Shown here: in pieces, positions 25,061-34,165 of the stretch
Position numbering within the stretch: the stretch's first letter is position 1
Layout: each line of letters begins with the position of its first letter
NCBI RefSeq assembly: GCF_013394855.1
Contig: NZ_JABMLK010000001.1
Coordinates: 372,001 to 436,000 of the forward strand
DNA: 64,000 nucleotides
Direction of reading: 5' to 3'
Source: Limnobaculum xujianqingii
GTDB taxonomy: Bacteria > Pseudomonadota > Gammaproteobacteria > Enterobacterales > Enterobacteriaceae
The notes under the pieces: generated by a model
Database searches by the model: none
What the model was told of the DNA's origin: nothing
Seen by the model: the letters and a program-made list of their open reading frames with translations, nothing else
Translations under genes and position numbers: made by a program

Positions 25061-27097
25061 TCAAACAGGTTTAGTTTGTTCTGATAAAGTGCCCGGCATG
25101 CCGCTGCTGGCTTGTTGTAGTTGAGACAGGGAGCAGTAAAGACGCCAAATCAATCCGGCTAATTCTCTGGCAGAGGCATCGTGATGGCGGGAAAGAACGG
25201 TACTCATCTTTAATAACTCTTCTAATGCGACTTCCAGCGAGCGTTGTTGAACGCCTTTTTCCGTCATGATGCCTTTTAAACAGCGAATACAAACTTCTCG
25301 TACCACCACCAATGGATCCGAACGAATTTCCCATTCGCGCAGTTGCCAAACAACGTGACTACAGTTAAGCAAAACAACACCCCAACGTAACACCCAAATA
25401 CGAACCTGCTCATCTTTACTTTGTGTTAGCTGACTAATGCGATGATAAACCATAGACTCGAAATAGCTCTCGGTTTGAGAGGGTTTCTGACTTAGTTGCC
25501 CCATAAAATCACGACGTAATGCCCGAATGATTCGGCGGCTTTTCACCTTATCGGAACTTGGTCTTAATATTTGAAAGGCAGCACCGGCAAGAATAACTCC
25601 GGCCAGCTTGCCGAAGTCATCATTAATATAACTACTAAAGTCATAATCCGGTGGGTTGGTAATGGTTAAAAATGATCCCATAAAAACAATTAACTGACCC
25701 CAAAGTGATGCATAGCGAGGATGCTGCAACTTTAGCATCTGCATAGTGAGCAATACCGGCAGTAAAAAAGCGCAAAATACCCAGAAGTCATTGATTTGAA
25801 TCATCAGGCCAAACTTAACCATATAGCAGACAATGGAAAGCAGTACGATGGCCTTAATTAACGTCATTACGCTATTAATGGGAGAGACTGTAGCAGAATA
25901 AAGAACACAACTGATAGCCGTTAATGTTAATGCAGATGCGCCTGCATCCCATTGAGTATTTATCCAATAGGCACAACCGATCACAATACATAAAAAGGTT
26001 CTTAATGCATTATAAGCGGCTTCGATAGAGTCAGTATGTTGAGCGATGCTTTTGACTTTCGGTGGTTGCAGGTCACTATCAGGCGCTGAAGCTTCCAGAC
26101 GAAGCAACCAACGACTGGATTGTAAATAGAGCCAGCAAAAGTGACGCAACCGTAACCAGACAGTGTGATGGCGAAAGTCGCTTTTATCTGCGGGATATAT
26201 TTCCTGTAAAATGTTAGCCAGACGATACTTATTGGTGTCAGGCTTGCCAAGCTCGGCCAGTAAACGATGTAAAACTTCAGACAGATTTTCAGGCCGATCC
26301 GGCCAGTTGATCATTAAACGACGAATACCGGAAATGACGCTGGTAAGCCGTAATTGCTGGTGCAGCATATAGTTGAGAATATTATTACGTCGGCGCAAAC
26401 GATAGTGGCTCCAGACAGCCTGAATTCTCAATACGTTCATGGTCAGAATTTGGCTAATGATACCTTCATGAGAAGTTCGTACCTGAGGGGTAATTTCAGC
26501 CTGCCATAAGCTTTCTGCGTGTTCCAACAGGCGGTTATGTATTTTTTTCAGTGAATCAAGCAGTGTGGAACCATCAGAAGTACTGGGTAAAATCATCATC
26601 ATGACGGCACCGCAGATAATACCGGTAACCACTTCGCACACACGAGCCTGAGTGGTATTAAAAACTTGAAGAGAGTCAGTACTGTCCGTCAGGGAGAAGG
26701 TAATAATGGCGGCAGTATAGCCAGCCAGAGCAAAAGCATATGAGACATTGTTCTGGTAATGGTTAGAGACATAGGTACATAAGGATAGCCAGCCAGCAAT
26801 AGCAAAGGTAAAAAGCCAGGGATCGTTCAAACATGTGCCTGCAATCAGCATTGAAGCCAGAGCTCCTAACAGGCTACCCAAAATACGCCCAATGCTTTTA
26901 CTGATAACCCCACCAATAGTAGGAAAGCTGACGACTGCAGCGGAGGTCATGGCCCAGTAAGGTGCATCTAAATCCAGCAAAAAGGCAACGCCAAGAGCCA
27001 GACACATGGCTATAGCGTTGCGTAAAGCATAGCGCCACTGTGCTTGAGTTGCTTTTCCCCAAGGGGTATTTTTCCATTCAAGCCAGGAAATATTCAC
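25061..27097 (-). CDS. ydhK: FUSC-family efflux protein YdhK
   Basis: 678-residue inner membrane protein of the AaeB/FUSC family, close to E. coli YdhK. Two halves each carry about five or six membrane helices (first: L-A-L-G-V-A-F-L-L-D-L-D-A-P-Y-W-A-M-T; second: Q-W-D-A-G-A-S-A-L-T-L-T-A-I-S-C-V-L-Y) separated and followed by cytoplasmic helical domains. With the HlyD-type YdhJ and YdhI it should form a PET-type exporter for aromatic acids or similar compounds; no substrate is established. Starts 8 bases after the ydhJ stop. Confidence 0.94.
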   Translation of the reverse strand: MNISWLEWKNTPWGKATQAQWRYALRNAIAMCLALGVAFLLDLDAPYWAMTSAAVVSFPTIGGVISKSIGRILGSLLGALASMLIAGTCLNDPWLFTFAIAGWLSLCTYVSNHYQNNVSYAFALAGYTAAIITFSLTDSTDSLQVFNTTQARVCEVVTGIICGAVMMMILPSTSDGSTLLDSLKKIHNRLLEHAESLWQAEITPQVRTSHEGIISQILTMNVLRIQAVWSHYRLRRRNNILNYMLHQQLRLTSVISGIRRLMINWPDRPENLSEVLHRLLAELGKPDTNKYRLANILQEIYPADKSDFRHHTVWLRLRHFCWLYLQSSRWLLRLEASAPDSDLQPPKVKSIAQHTDSIEAAYNALRTFLCIVIGCAYWINTQWDAGASALTLTAISCVLYSATVSPINSVMTLIKAIVLLSIVCYMVKFGLMIQINDFWVFCAFLLPVLLTMQMLKLQHPRYASLWGQLIVFMGSFLTITNPPDYDFSSYINDDFGKLAGVILAGAAFQILRPSSDKVKSRRIIRALRRDFMGQLSQKPSQTESYFESMVYHRISQLTQSKDEQVRIWVLRWGVVLLNCSHVVWQLREWEIRSDPLVVVREVCIRCLKGIMTEKGVQQRSLEVALEELLKMSTVLSRHHDASARELAGLIWRLYCSLSQLQQASSGMPGTLSEQTKPV

Positions 27098-27105
27098 ACA
27101 TATAC

Positions 27106-27963
27106 CTATTGATGAATAGATACAGAGCAGGTGGTTCCGGCAATTAACAGAACATTTTCAGGAACCTTGGTAAGCTTTATTCTGACGGGAACACGTTGAG
27201 CCAGACGAACCCAGGGAACGTTTGGTTTAACATTCATTAGCATATCGATATTGCCATCAACACTTTGATCTGAAATCGCCCGACCAATACTTTCCACTTC
27301 GCCACTTAACGGAGTATTACCGTTATACAGAGTAATGCTGGCAGCATAGCCAGGCTTAATATGGCTTAGCTTAGTCTCTTCAAAATAGCCCATTACATAA
27401 AAAGAGTGAATGTCGACCAGAGCAACTAAAGGCGTGCCTGATGTGGCATAGCTGCCGACACGAATTTGTAAATTAGTCAGATAACCATCCGTTGGAGCAT
27501 AAATATTGGTATGGGCCAGATTCCATTTAGCCTGATTGAGGCTGGCCTGTGCGGCTTTATAGTTTGCCTGCATAGCCTGGACGTTTAAATTGGCATCATC
27601 CAGCTCTTCTTTAGATATAACACCACCACTTAAGCGACCGCGACGTCCAGCCTCATGATTGGCTTTGCCTAAATCTGATAGTGCTTTGGCTAATGCCCCT
27701 TCGGCTTTATCGACTTCAATCTGGTAAGCGCTGGAATCAAGGGTAAACAACAAATCACCTTTTTTTACCATCTGATTATCAGCGGCATTAACCAGCATCA
27801 ACTTACCTGAAACTTCAGGGGTAATATTGACTAACTCAGCCCTGATTTTAGCATCGCGCGTCCAGGGAGATTGCATATAGTAATTCCATAGCCACCAGCC
27901 GGCACTTAATGCAATGGCAAAAATAATGACCGTAGAGAAGTATTTTATGACATTAATCTTCAT
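27106..27963 (-). CDS. ydhJ: HlyD-family efflux adaptor YdhJ
   Basis: 285 residues, the E. coli YdhJ length. An N-terminal membrane anchor (about 9-28), then W-T-R-D-A-K-I-R-A, a lipoyl/barrel-sandwich half (L-F-T-L-D-S-S-A-Y), an alpha-hairpin (60-150), the second lipoyl half (I-Y-A-P-T-D-G-Y-L-T-N-L) and a beta barrel. This periplasmic adaptor links YdhK to the periplasm or outer membrane. Second gene of ydhIJK, 4 bases after ydhI. Confidence 0.94.
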   Translation of the reverse strand: MKINVIKYFSTVIIFAIALSAGWWLWNYYMQSPWTRDAKIRAELVNITPEVSGKLMLVNAADNQMVKKGDLLFTLDSSAYQIEVDKAEGALAKALSDLGKANHEAGRRGRLSGGVISKEELDDANLNVQAMQANYKAAQASLNQAKWNLAHTNIYAPTDGYLTNLQIRVGSYATSGTPLVALVDIHSFYVMGYFEETKLSHIKPGYAASITLYNGNTPLSGEVESIGRAISDQSVDGNIDMLMNVKPNVPWVRLAQRVPVRIKLTKVPENVLLIAGTTCSVSIHQ

Positions 27964-27967
27964 ATGA

Positions 27968-28204
27968 TTACCAATGGGTTAACATCCACATAGATCCGCT
28001 GACGGCAATAATAAAGATAGAGAGGTCCGTCAGGGTAGGATGCCAGATATCGCCAGAATATAGCCAGTCGCGAATGACTCGGTGAACTAATAGCCAGATG
28101 ATGAAACCAAGAAAAAGTGCTTTAAATATTGGGGGGAAGTAAAGAGAAGCGCCGAACACCAGGTCGGATAATGCGCTGTTTTTATTTATTAAACCAATAT
28201 CCAC
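27968..28204 (-). CDS. ydhI: Small membrane protein YdhI (DUF1656)
   Basis: 78 residues with two hydrophobic helices (about 20-40 and 55-75), the DUF1656 pattern found in first genes of FUSC efflux operons (also AaeX). The start is GTG at 28204 with an AGG upstream. Its role in the complex is not defined. Confidence 0.9.
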   Translation of the reverse strand: MDIGLINKNSALSDLVFGASLYFPPIFKALFLGFIIWLLVHRVIRDWLYSGDIWHPTLTDLSIFIIAVSGSMWMLTHW

Positions 28205-29356
28205 GTTATTGATACCTGCCTGATGTAATGTAAGTTATCTCTACCGGATATTGTGACATAAGACTTTACTGTATAACCTACATTTACTGCGAACATTCAA
28301 CTAATACCAGCATAGCACTATCGAATTATAGTATCACCATACTTATCAGGCATTATGCGGGAATGAGTACTTTTCTTACTGATATTTACCCGATAAATAA
28401 ATCTTAATTGCTGCTTGTGGTAGTATGCTTATAATAGAATACTTAGTATGGAAGTATGAGTTCACCTAAATTAAACTCTGGTTAACTAATAGCTGTTAAT
28501 TGTTTTTGGCATAATGTTATCTATAATTTTGGCAGAAAATACTATTAGCCTGTTATTATTATTTTTCTATAATTCCCCTTTGTTTTTCTGCTGAAAATAG
28601 CGATTGAAAATTTATTTTATTTCGAAAAACATCCGTATATGAGATTAATTTGGTTATTGAGTTTGTAACAATTAAAATCAAACTTAGTAAACAAAAACAA
28701 TCGGATAGACTTAATTTGTAAAAATTAGAACGATAAAAAAATCATTATCAATAGGTGTTAGCTATCAAAGTGGTTGTTATGTTAGGAATTAACGATTTGT
28801 AATCAAGTGGTTTTAGATATTACTCTCAGTGCCAATAGAGGTGTTTATTTATTCGTATTGGAGTTTTAAATTTTACCTGATAATTGTATTAAACTCTCAT
28901 TAAAACGAATGGTTGAAGCAAATTAATATTATTAGATTATTTAGTTTCTACCGATTTGCCATTATCCTTTGAGGTTTAAGGTCAACTCTAAGAATAAATG
29001 GTGAAACAGATCATGTTTTTTTGTCAATGGAATGACGGGCATTTTGAGATTAGGATTTTAATTTAGAGAATATGTGCTGAAATTTTAGATATTTGAATAG
29101 CTATCGGGATTGTTACTCAATGACCCTGGCTTTCGGCTAGAGGAAAGGTCATAGCCGAAAAACAGAATTCACAATGTGGATAATGAAGTAAAAATAATAA
29201 AAAAGCTGAATGTTTTTGTTTTGACATAACAGCCAAAGAGAACGGCAACCGGAATCCAATATGGAATGGTGAGAGTGCCGTATCTCTATGATGTAAAAGG
29301 ACAAGTGGTGGTTTGTTATATGCTCTTTTTATCAGAAGTATATGAGGAGAAGTAAG
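28205..29356. other. 1.15-kb AT-rich non-coding stretch
   Basis: Between the divergent ydhI and the first InsA-like gene. No convincing gene on either strand; short minus-strand frames are shadows. The left end must hold the ydhIJK promoter. A 9-bp perfect inverted repeat at 29131-29160 (TTTCGGCTA...TAGCCGAAA, 12-base loop), with TGACC/GGTCA able to pair alternatively, stands out from the AT-rich background. Together with the next 6 kb it looks like horizontally acquired, H-NS-type silenced DNA (inference). Confidence 0.5.
29131..29160 (+). repeat. Inverted repeat upstream of first InsA-like gene
   Basis: Arms 29131-29139 and 29152-29160 are perfect 9-bp complements. TGACC at 29121-29125 can pair instead with GGTCA at 29148-29152, so two mutually exclusive structures are possible about 200 bases before the ATG. 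Confidence 0.45.
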
Positions 29357-29650
29357 ATGAAGGAAAATCTGCCTGTTTGTCACCACTGCAGTAAGATAGA
29401 CAGCGTCCGTAAGCATGGATTAGCGCGCTCCGGGGTGCAGCGCTACTATTGCACATCCTGTAAAAGAACGTTTCAGGTTCGTTATATATATCTGGGAAAT
29501 GAAACTAACATTTTGCGTCAGGTTAAGGCCTTGCTGGATGAAGGAAAGAGCAGGGTAGAAATCAGCCAGGTACTAGGGGTCAGTCAGGGAATTATCGACC
29601 GTCACATATACTTAATTACGCTGGAAGAAGAAGAAAAGATTGGGGCATAA
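29357..29650 (+). CDS. Solitary IS1 InsA-like zinc-ribbon/HTH protein
   Basis: 97 residues. N-terminal zinc ribbon C8-x2-C11 ... Y-Y-C-x2-C with S-V-R-K-H-G, S-G-V-Q-R-Y-Y-C and R-T-F-Q-V-R-Y-I-Y, the layout of the N-terminal half of IS1 InsA. The C-terminal half keeps an InsA-like helix-turn-helix (S-R-V-E-I-S-Q-V-L-G-V-S-Q-G-I-I-D-R-H). No InsB/DDE transposase frame, A6C slippery site or IS1 terminal repeat follows. AGGAGA at 29345-29350 supports ATG 29357. Probably a domesticated DNA-binding protein, but the target is unknown. A shorter paralog lies at 33356. Confidence 0.75.
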   Translation: MKENLPVCHHCSKIDSVRKHGLARSGVQRYYCTSCKRTFQVRYIYLGNETNILRQVKALLDEGKSRVEISQVLGVSQGIIDRHIYLITLEEEEKIGA

Positions 29651-30097
29651 GCGAAAGACGAAAGCGTAGTTGCTTGCTTAGTTTCATGATGAAATAGGTA
29701 ATCTGTTATATCTTTAAAAGGTATCAGAATCATCATTTACATCATACGCCGGATCTTGGTTTAACCTGAGAGTGAACGCACATGACGGGAAGAGGAGGGC
29801 AGAACTCTTCCCGTTCATTATCTCTACCATTTGCCATTCAATCGATCCCTTCTATTCTATCCCTTCTGTTTTTAGTAACTCATATTAAAAAGATCATCTT
29901 TTACTCACGCGTCGTTAACTCCAATCAAATGAATTATTATGGTGGCTAATAATAACCATAAGGAGTGTTTTTGCCTTGATATAGAAAAGAATAACGTGAT
30001 TGAAGTAGAAGAAGTACGGCGCGATGCAGTATAAAATACCCTTAACTTAATAGGTCTATTAGTAGGGATTAATCCCGCCATCAAAGGAAACAACAAA
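29651..30097. other. Intergenic region between InsA-like gene and yedE-type gene
   Basis: No gene seen. A hairpin at 29785-29814 (ACGGGAAGAG with CTCTTCCCGT, 10-base loop) lacks a strong T tract and may end the InsA-like transcript. A TATAAAAT element near 30030 could be a -10 for the transporter gene. Confidence 0.45.
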
Positions 30098-31177
30098 ATG
30101 TCTAGAACATGGATATTAATTATCTCGGGTATTGTTATTGGAGCTATTGCATTAACGTTGGCGATTGCAGGAAATCCACCCAACATGGGGGTTTGTGTCG
30201 CTTGTTTTATTCGAGATAGTGCCGGGAGCCTGAATCTTCACTCAACGGCTACGGTACAGTATCTGCGTCCGGAAATATTTGGTTTTGTGATCGGCGCCTT
30301 CGCGACGGCATTAATATTTAAAGAGTTCAAAGCCAAAGCGGGTTCAGCTCCGGTCATTCGTTTCACACTGGGTTTTCTGATGATGATCGGATGTCTGGTC
30401 TTTTTAGGTTGTCCATTGCGCATGGTTTTACGTATTGGTGCCGGAGATTTAAACGCAGTAATTGGATTAGTTGGGCTAGTCGCTGGTATAGGTATTGGTA
30501 GCCTGTTCCTGAAAAAAGGATTCTCGTTGCCCCGTAATTATAGTCAATCTTCTATTGAAGGTATTCTGTTTCCGGTTATCTGTATTGTCTTATTAATGAT
30601 GTTTTTGTGGAACAGCGGCATATTTAGCGCCAGTGAGAAAGGACCAGGAGCCAGCCATGCTCCCGTATGGTTATCGATAATTGCTGGTCTGGTGATTGGT
30701 GTGGTTGTCCAACGTACGCGTTTTTGTTTTATTGGTATGGCGAAAAATATTTTTTTATCGCGTAACTACAATATGGCATTGGGAGTTTTAGCTTTAACGC
30801 TGATTGTGGCAGCCGGTAATCTTTATCTGGACAAATTTACTCTGGGTTTTGATAACCAACCAATAGCTCATACTGACGGGGTATGGAATTTCCTCTCGAT
30901 GATGTTAGTTGGGCTTTGTGGGGTATTCATTACGGGTTGTCCATTACGCCAATTAATTAGTGCCGGGCAGGGAAGTTCTGACGCTGCAATTAGTGTGCTG
31001 GGAATGTTGATTGGTGCCGCATTTGCACATAACTTTGCTTTTGCATCCAGTCCGGCAGGGCCAACAGAGAATGGGAAAACTGTGGTTATTGTTGGCATTA
31101 TTCTGGTATTGGCTATTGGTGTCATTTATACCGTAATGACACGTAAAACGCTGGAAAATGCGACTGATGAACAATGA
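30098..31177 (+). CDS. YedE-family selenium/sulfur membrane transporter
   Basis: 359-residue polytopic protein of the YeeE/YedE (sulf_transp) family, in the subgroup linked with selenium metabolism. Two homologous halves each hold a conserved Cys motif: G-N-P-P-N-M-G-V-C-V-A-C-F-I-R-D, then F-L-G-C-P-L-R-M-V-L-R in the first and R-T-R-F-C-F-I-G-M, I-T-G-C-P-L-R-Q-L in the second. About ten membrane helices. In YeeE/TsuA such cysteines hand thiosulfate through the membrane. The overlapping DUF3343 gene supports a selenium role. AAAGGA precedes ATG 30098. No selD, selA or selenoenzyme gene is in the window. Confidence 0.85.
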   Translation: MSRTWILIISGIVIGAIALTLAIAGNPPNMGVCVACFIRDSAGSLNLHSTATVQYLRPEIFGFVIGAFATALIFKEFKAKAGSAPVIRFTLGFLMMIGCLVFLGCPLRMVLRIGAGDLNAVIGLVGLVAGIGIGSLFLKKGFSLPRNYSQSSIEGILFPVICIVLLMMFLWNSGIFSASEKGPGASHAPVWLSIIAGLVIGVVVQRTRFCFIGMAKNIFLSRNYNMALGVLALTLIVAAGNLYLDKFTLGFDNQPIAHTDGVWNFLSMMLVGLCGVFITGCPLRQLISAGQGSSDAAISVLGMLIGAAFAHNFAFASSPAGPTENGKTVVIVGIILVLAIGVIYTVMTRKTLENATDEQ

Positions 31178-31418
31178 ATATCTGTTTCTTTTCCATACAC
31201 CCTTGGGTGTAATTCAGCTAAAAAAGAAATTAAATGATTGGGGTATCCATTTTCTGATCATTGATGCTCCGAGAACACTTTCCGCAGAATGTGGTATGGC
31301 AGTACGTTTTGAATTAACTGAGCGGTATCAGTATTCGACCCTGATAAATTCACTGGTTAAATCGGTTTATCAGATAAAGGCAGAAGGCTATGATATTTTG
31401 TGGCAAGATCAACAATAA
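31158..31418 (+). CDS. DUF3343 putative Se/S carrier-like protein
   Basis: 86 residues matching DUF3343 (putative Se/S carrier family): F-L-F-H-T-P-L-G-V-I-Q-L-K-K-K-L near the start and the key P-R-T-L-S-A-E-C-G-M-A-V-R-F motif whose single Cys is the presumed chalcogen carrier. It overlaps the transporter gene by 20 bases (ATG 31158 preferred; ATG 31167 possible), so the two are co-translated and probably hand over one substrate. Confidence 0.85.
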   Translation: MRLMNNEYLFLFHTPLGVIQLKKKLNDWGIHFLIIDAPRTLSAECGMAVRFELTERYQYSTLINSLVKSVYQIKAEGYDILWQDQQ

Positions 31419-31432
31419 CTGAGCAAGCATTA

Positions 31433-31473
31433 ATAACAAAAAAGCGTCCATTATATGGGCGCTTTTTTGTTAT
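31433..31473. terminator. Terminator after the YedE-DUF3343 operon
   Basis: 14-bp perfect stem (ATAACAAAAAAGCG with its complement) around a loop that adds a short inner pairing; A and T runs on either side. Confidence 0.85.
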
Positions 31474-32078
31474 CTCGACCGATAGCAGAAGAAAATTATT
31501 TTTATTCACTATGCTGAAAGCCGTTAAAATCTATTAGTTCTGGTTTATCACGCTCACATTTTCATCAGTAAAATTGTGTGATAAGGCAATGCATTATCAC
31601 TAAGCTGTTTATCAACTTTTTCTAATTGAATTTTGTTTGTCAATTTAATCCGCATTAACAAATCTATTAAAACGCAAAATATGAAATCTCAGCTATTTTT
31701 TCGCTTTTTGGATAACTACTTTTCTTAAATTAGTCTAACTTGTTACAGTTTTAAGATTAAAGATGTTTAAGAACTGACGTTTTATCAGCGAACAGTGCAA
31801 TGAAGCGTTATTTCTCAAATAATTAATGGAACTCGATACAGTAAATGTTAATTCTTGTTATCGGGATGGCAAATGGCCTTCGGGAATACCTGTCTGCTGT
31901 GTATCGGCTAATTAGTCAGAATACTCTTATTGTGATTGAGTATACGATTGTTATTTAGCAAAACCACCGTGGTACGGGTAGATATTTTAAGACCATTAAA
32001 ACCTCGTTTGACTGATTGGATAATAAAGCAACATTTTTAATATCCTTAAAGCGAAGTTTCTGCGAGAAAGAGTGCTAA
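31474..32078. other. AT-rich leader of the AraC-type regulator
   Basis: About 600 bases without a gene. A 21-base sequence at 31696-31716 recurs with one mismatch at 33266-33286, upstream of the second InsA-like gene. No terminator or RNA gene is recognised. Confidence 0.45.
31696..31716 (+). repeat. Shared 21-base motif, copy 1
   Basis: TTTTTTCG-C-TTTTTGGATAAC, identical in 20 of 21 positions to 33266-33286. It lies 362 bases upstream of the AraC-type gene start. It could be a regulatory site or a chance of AT-rich DNA; the GGATAAC end argues for the former. Confidence 0.45.
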
Positions 32079-33104
32079 ATGTCCTCATCACCAATCTATC
32101 AATGTAATGTCTATTTTGGGCTGGATATAGCACGGGCTTCGGATATTCTTTATGGGGGGTATTTTGAGCATCGTCTGTCTTCTTCTGCCCAATTAAGCTT
32201 ATATCATCAAAGAGTGACATTGGATGATATTCGATTAGAAACCGGCAACTATAGTTTCCCTATCATCGCCAGAGGATGTACTCCTTCGGATACTATATGC
32301 ATTGGTTTTATGGCGCACGGAAGTGACGTGACTCGTTATAATACGGTGCCAATTGGTACCGATGAAATACAAATTTACCCGGAAGGAACGGAGCTACTGT
32401 ACCAATCTTCCGGCGCATCTCGTTGGATTATCTATGCTGTTCCTCGTGCAATATTGCAGCAGGCAATGCTGGCATATAGCGGTCAGGATATGATGCTATC
32501 AAAAGAGAATGCCATTTCTTTAAAATTGCCGGAAGGAAGCATTGATAGTCTGTTAAGGCAAACTAATGACATTTTCACTATAGCCCAAAACAGTTCAAAC
32601 TCTGGTTATCGGGGAGGTGCTCTTAATAGAATTCAGGAACAATTATTGGCTAGTTACAGTCGGGCTGTTTGTGATGCTATGTTAGAATCTTCCATTGAAA
32701 AGAAGAGCAGTGTATCGCAACGCCACAATAATCTTATTTTGGACAGCGAATATTTTGTTATGTCTTGTGATGATGTCAGTACCAGTTTGATCAATATCGC
32801 TCAGAGGACTGGATATAGTCTGAGGGCGCTTGAACTTATTTTTCGTAATTCGGTAGGAATGTCACCGGGAAAATGGTTTTTAAACCTGAGGTTAAACGGT
32901 GCGTTACGCGATCTGTTGATGGCAACACCGATGAGTACTGTATCTGGTATTGCTACACGTTGGGGGTTTCAGCATCTTTCTCGTTTCTCTGAACAATACC
33001 GTAAGACGTTTGGTGAATACCCAAGCCACACATTAAATCGTAGTAAAAAGAGAGAGGAAACAGCTTTTTTCGAAAGGGAGTTTGATGGGCAAGTAACCCC
33101 GTAA
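32079..33104 (+). CDS. AraC family transcriptional regulator
   Basis: 341 residues. The last 100 carry the double helix-turn-helix of AraC/XylS proteins (T-S-L-I-N-I-A-Q-R-T-G-Y-S-L-R-A-L-E-L-I-F-R; G-M-S-P-G-K-W-F-L-N-L-R-L-N; V-S-G-I-A-T-R-W-G-F-Q-H-L-S-R-F-S-E-Q-Y-R-K-T-F-G-E-Y-P). The N-terminal 230 residues form a cupin-like sensor resembling EutR-type regulators, ligand unknown. GAAAGAG precedes the ATG. No metabolic operon is adjacent; likely targets are the flanking InsA-like or YedE genes, which is speculative. Confidence 0.85.
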   Translation: MSSSPIYQCNVYFGLDIARASDILYGGYFEHRLSSSAQLSLYHQRVTLDDIRLETGNYSFPIIARGCTPSDTICIGFMAHGSDVTRYNTVPIGTDEIQIYPEGTELLYQSSGASRWIIYAVPRAILQQAMLAYSGQDMMLSKENAISLKLPEGSIDSLLRQTNDIFTIAQNSSNSGYRGGALNRIQEQLLASYSRAVCDAMLESSIEKKSSVSQRHNNLILDSEYFVMSCDDVSTSLINIAQRTGYSLRALELIFRNSVGMSPGKWFLNLRLNGALRDLLMATPMSTVSGIATRWGFQHLSRFSEQYRKTFGEYPSHTLNRSKKREETAFFEREFDGQVTP

Positions 33105-33241
33105 CTGATTGATTTTATTTTTATAACATAGATTATCCAGAATCATGTCTGATAAGTGTAGTCACGCTTATGATAAATTTTAAAATTCGCAAAACTAAAT
33201 ATTTCAGTTTGATTATTTTCATTAATTGTTAAATAACAAAA

Positions 33242-33286
33242 TATCCAAAAATATATTTCCTGTGGTTTTTTCGTTTTTTGGATAAC
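33242..33286. promoter_or_regulatory. Inverted repeat and shared motif upstream of second InsA-like gene
   Basis: TATCCAAAAA at 33242-33251 is the exact complement of TTTTTGGATA at 33275-33284, a 10-bp inverted repeat with a 23-base spacer. Its right arm is part of the 21-base motif shared with 31696-31716. It ends 70 bases before ATG 33356, a plausible operator position. Confidence 0.5.
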
Positions 33287-33355
33287 GGAATAATGGAACA
33301 TATATTACATTGTTCGTGTTGTTTCATTGAACCTAAACTAAAGCAGGAGCGCATT

Positions 33356-33529
33356 ATGTTTAAGAAGAAAACGCCATGTCGTTATTGTCAGGATAATCAA
33401 TCCGTCAGAAAACATGGAAAAGGACGTGCAGGTTATCAACGTTTTTATTGTGTAAATTGTAGTCGTACATTCCAGGTGAAATACGTTTATTCAGCTTATT
33501 ACAAAAATCCAGAACCAGTTTTATCTTAA
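33356..33529 (+). CDS. Solitary InsA-like zinc-ribbon protein, short paralog
   Basis: 57 residues consisting almost only of the zinc ribbon: C-x2-C, S-V-R-K-H-G-x2-R-A-G-Y-Q-R-F-Y-C-x2-C-x-R-T-F-Q-V-K-Y-V-Y. More than half of the ribbon residues are identical to the protein at 29357, but the helix-turn-helix is missing. CAGGAG at 33344-33349 fixes ATG 33356. No transposase DDE domain or IS ends nearby. It could act as a regulator, partner or competitor of the longer paralog; nothing proves a function. Confidence 0.7.
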   Translation: MFKKKTPCRYCQDNQSVRKHGKGRAGYQRFYCVNCSRTFQVKYVYSAYYKNPEPVLS

Positions 33530-34126
33530 TGATAAAATGAATTAGAAAAATTTGTTATAAAGTCAATTGCCAAATTTGAAACTAAGTAATAGCTCATATT
33601 GATATTAATTATCATTTCATGTGTTTTTCATTATGGCATAACTTCATGATGCTAAAGTAGATGCAATGTCCGTCACTTAATCTTGAATTGACCTGTTAAT
33701 AAAATTGAAAATATCTACTGAATAAATAGTTTAATCCTGTTTATTCAATTTGAGAAGCCCGTTGTATAGCGGGCTTTCATTTTTACTGTATTTATAATTA
33801 ACTTACTTATTAAGCACAGATGAAATTTTTTTAATACTCTTGTCAATAACCCATTCAACTTATTTAAAATAATATATTTCTTATTGAGTTTTATATTGAT
33901 TTTAATAAAGAGTATGTTATTTGATGATGATGTCGAATTTTAATGCCTAATTTTAACATCTAATAAGTTAAATTAACTATTTTAGATTATTATAATAGTG
34001 CGCATACCTAATGTGCTAAGCCGCAACTCAATCAAATTTTGAAGTACCCTATGTTATAGGTCTGACAAGGTTTAGTGACCAAAACACCTTGTTTATAATG
34101 TACTATCAATATGCAGAAATAATATC
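33530..34126. other. AT-rich region downstream of second InsA-like gene
   Basis: About 600 bases. The only distinct element is the terminator-like hairpin at 33755-33785. No reading frame is supported. Confidence 0.45.
33755..33785 (+). terminator. Candidate terminator
   Basis: AAGCCCG pairs with CGGGCTT (8-base loop) followed by TTTCATTTTT. It lies 225 bases past the short InsA-like gene, so the transcript may have a long 3' tail. Confidence 0.65.
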
Positions 34127-34149
34127 ACCCCCACTTTATGTGTGGGGGT
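34127..34149 (-). terminator. Hairpin downstream of second DapA-family gene
   Basis: ACCCCCAC and GTGGGGGT form a perfect 8-bp stem with a 7-base loop, 17 bases beyond the stop codon; the T-rich tail on the minus strand is weak. Confidence 0.65.
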
Positions 34150-34165
34150 AGCGATTTGAATAATA

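Noticed and set aside
29117..29416. 99-codon minus-strand frame upstream of the InsA-like gene
   Set aside because: Runs across the InsA-like start and ribosome-binding site; the sequence has no recognisable domain or good start.
29342..33529. Intact IS1 copies
   Set aside because: Only InsA-like domains are present; no InsB frame, no IS1 terminal repeats and no flanking duplications were seen.
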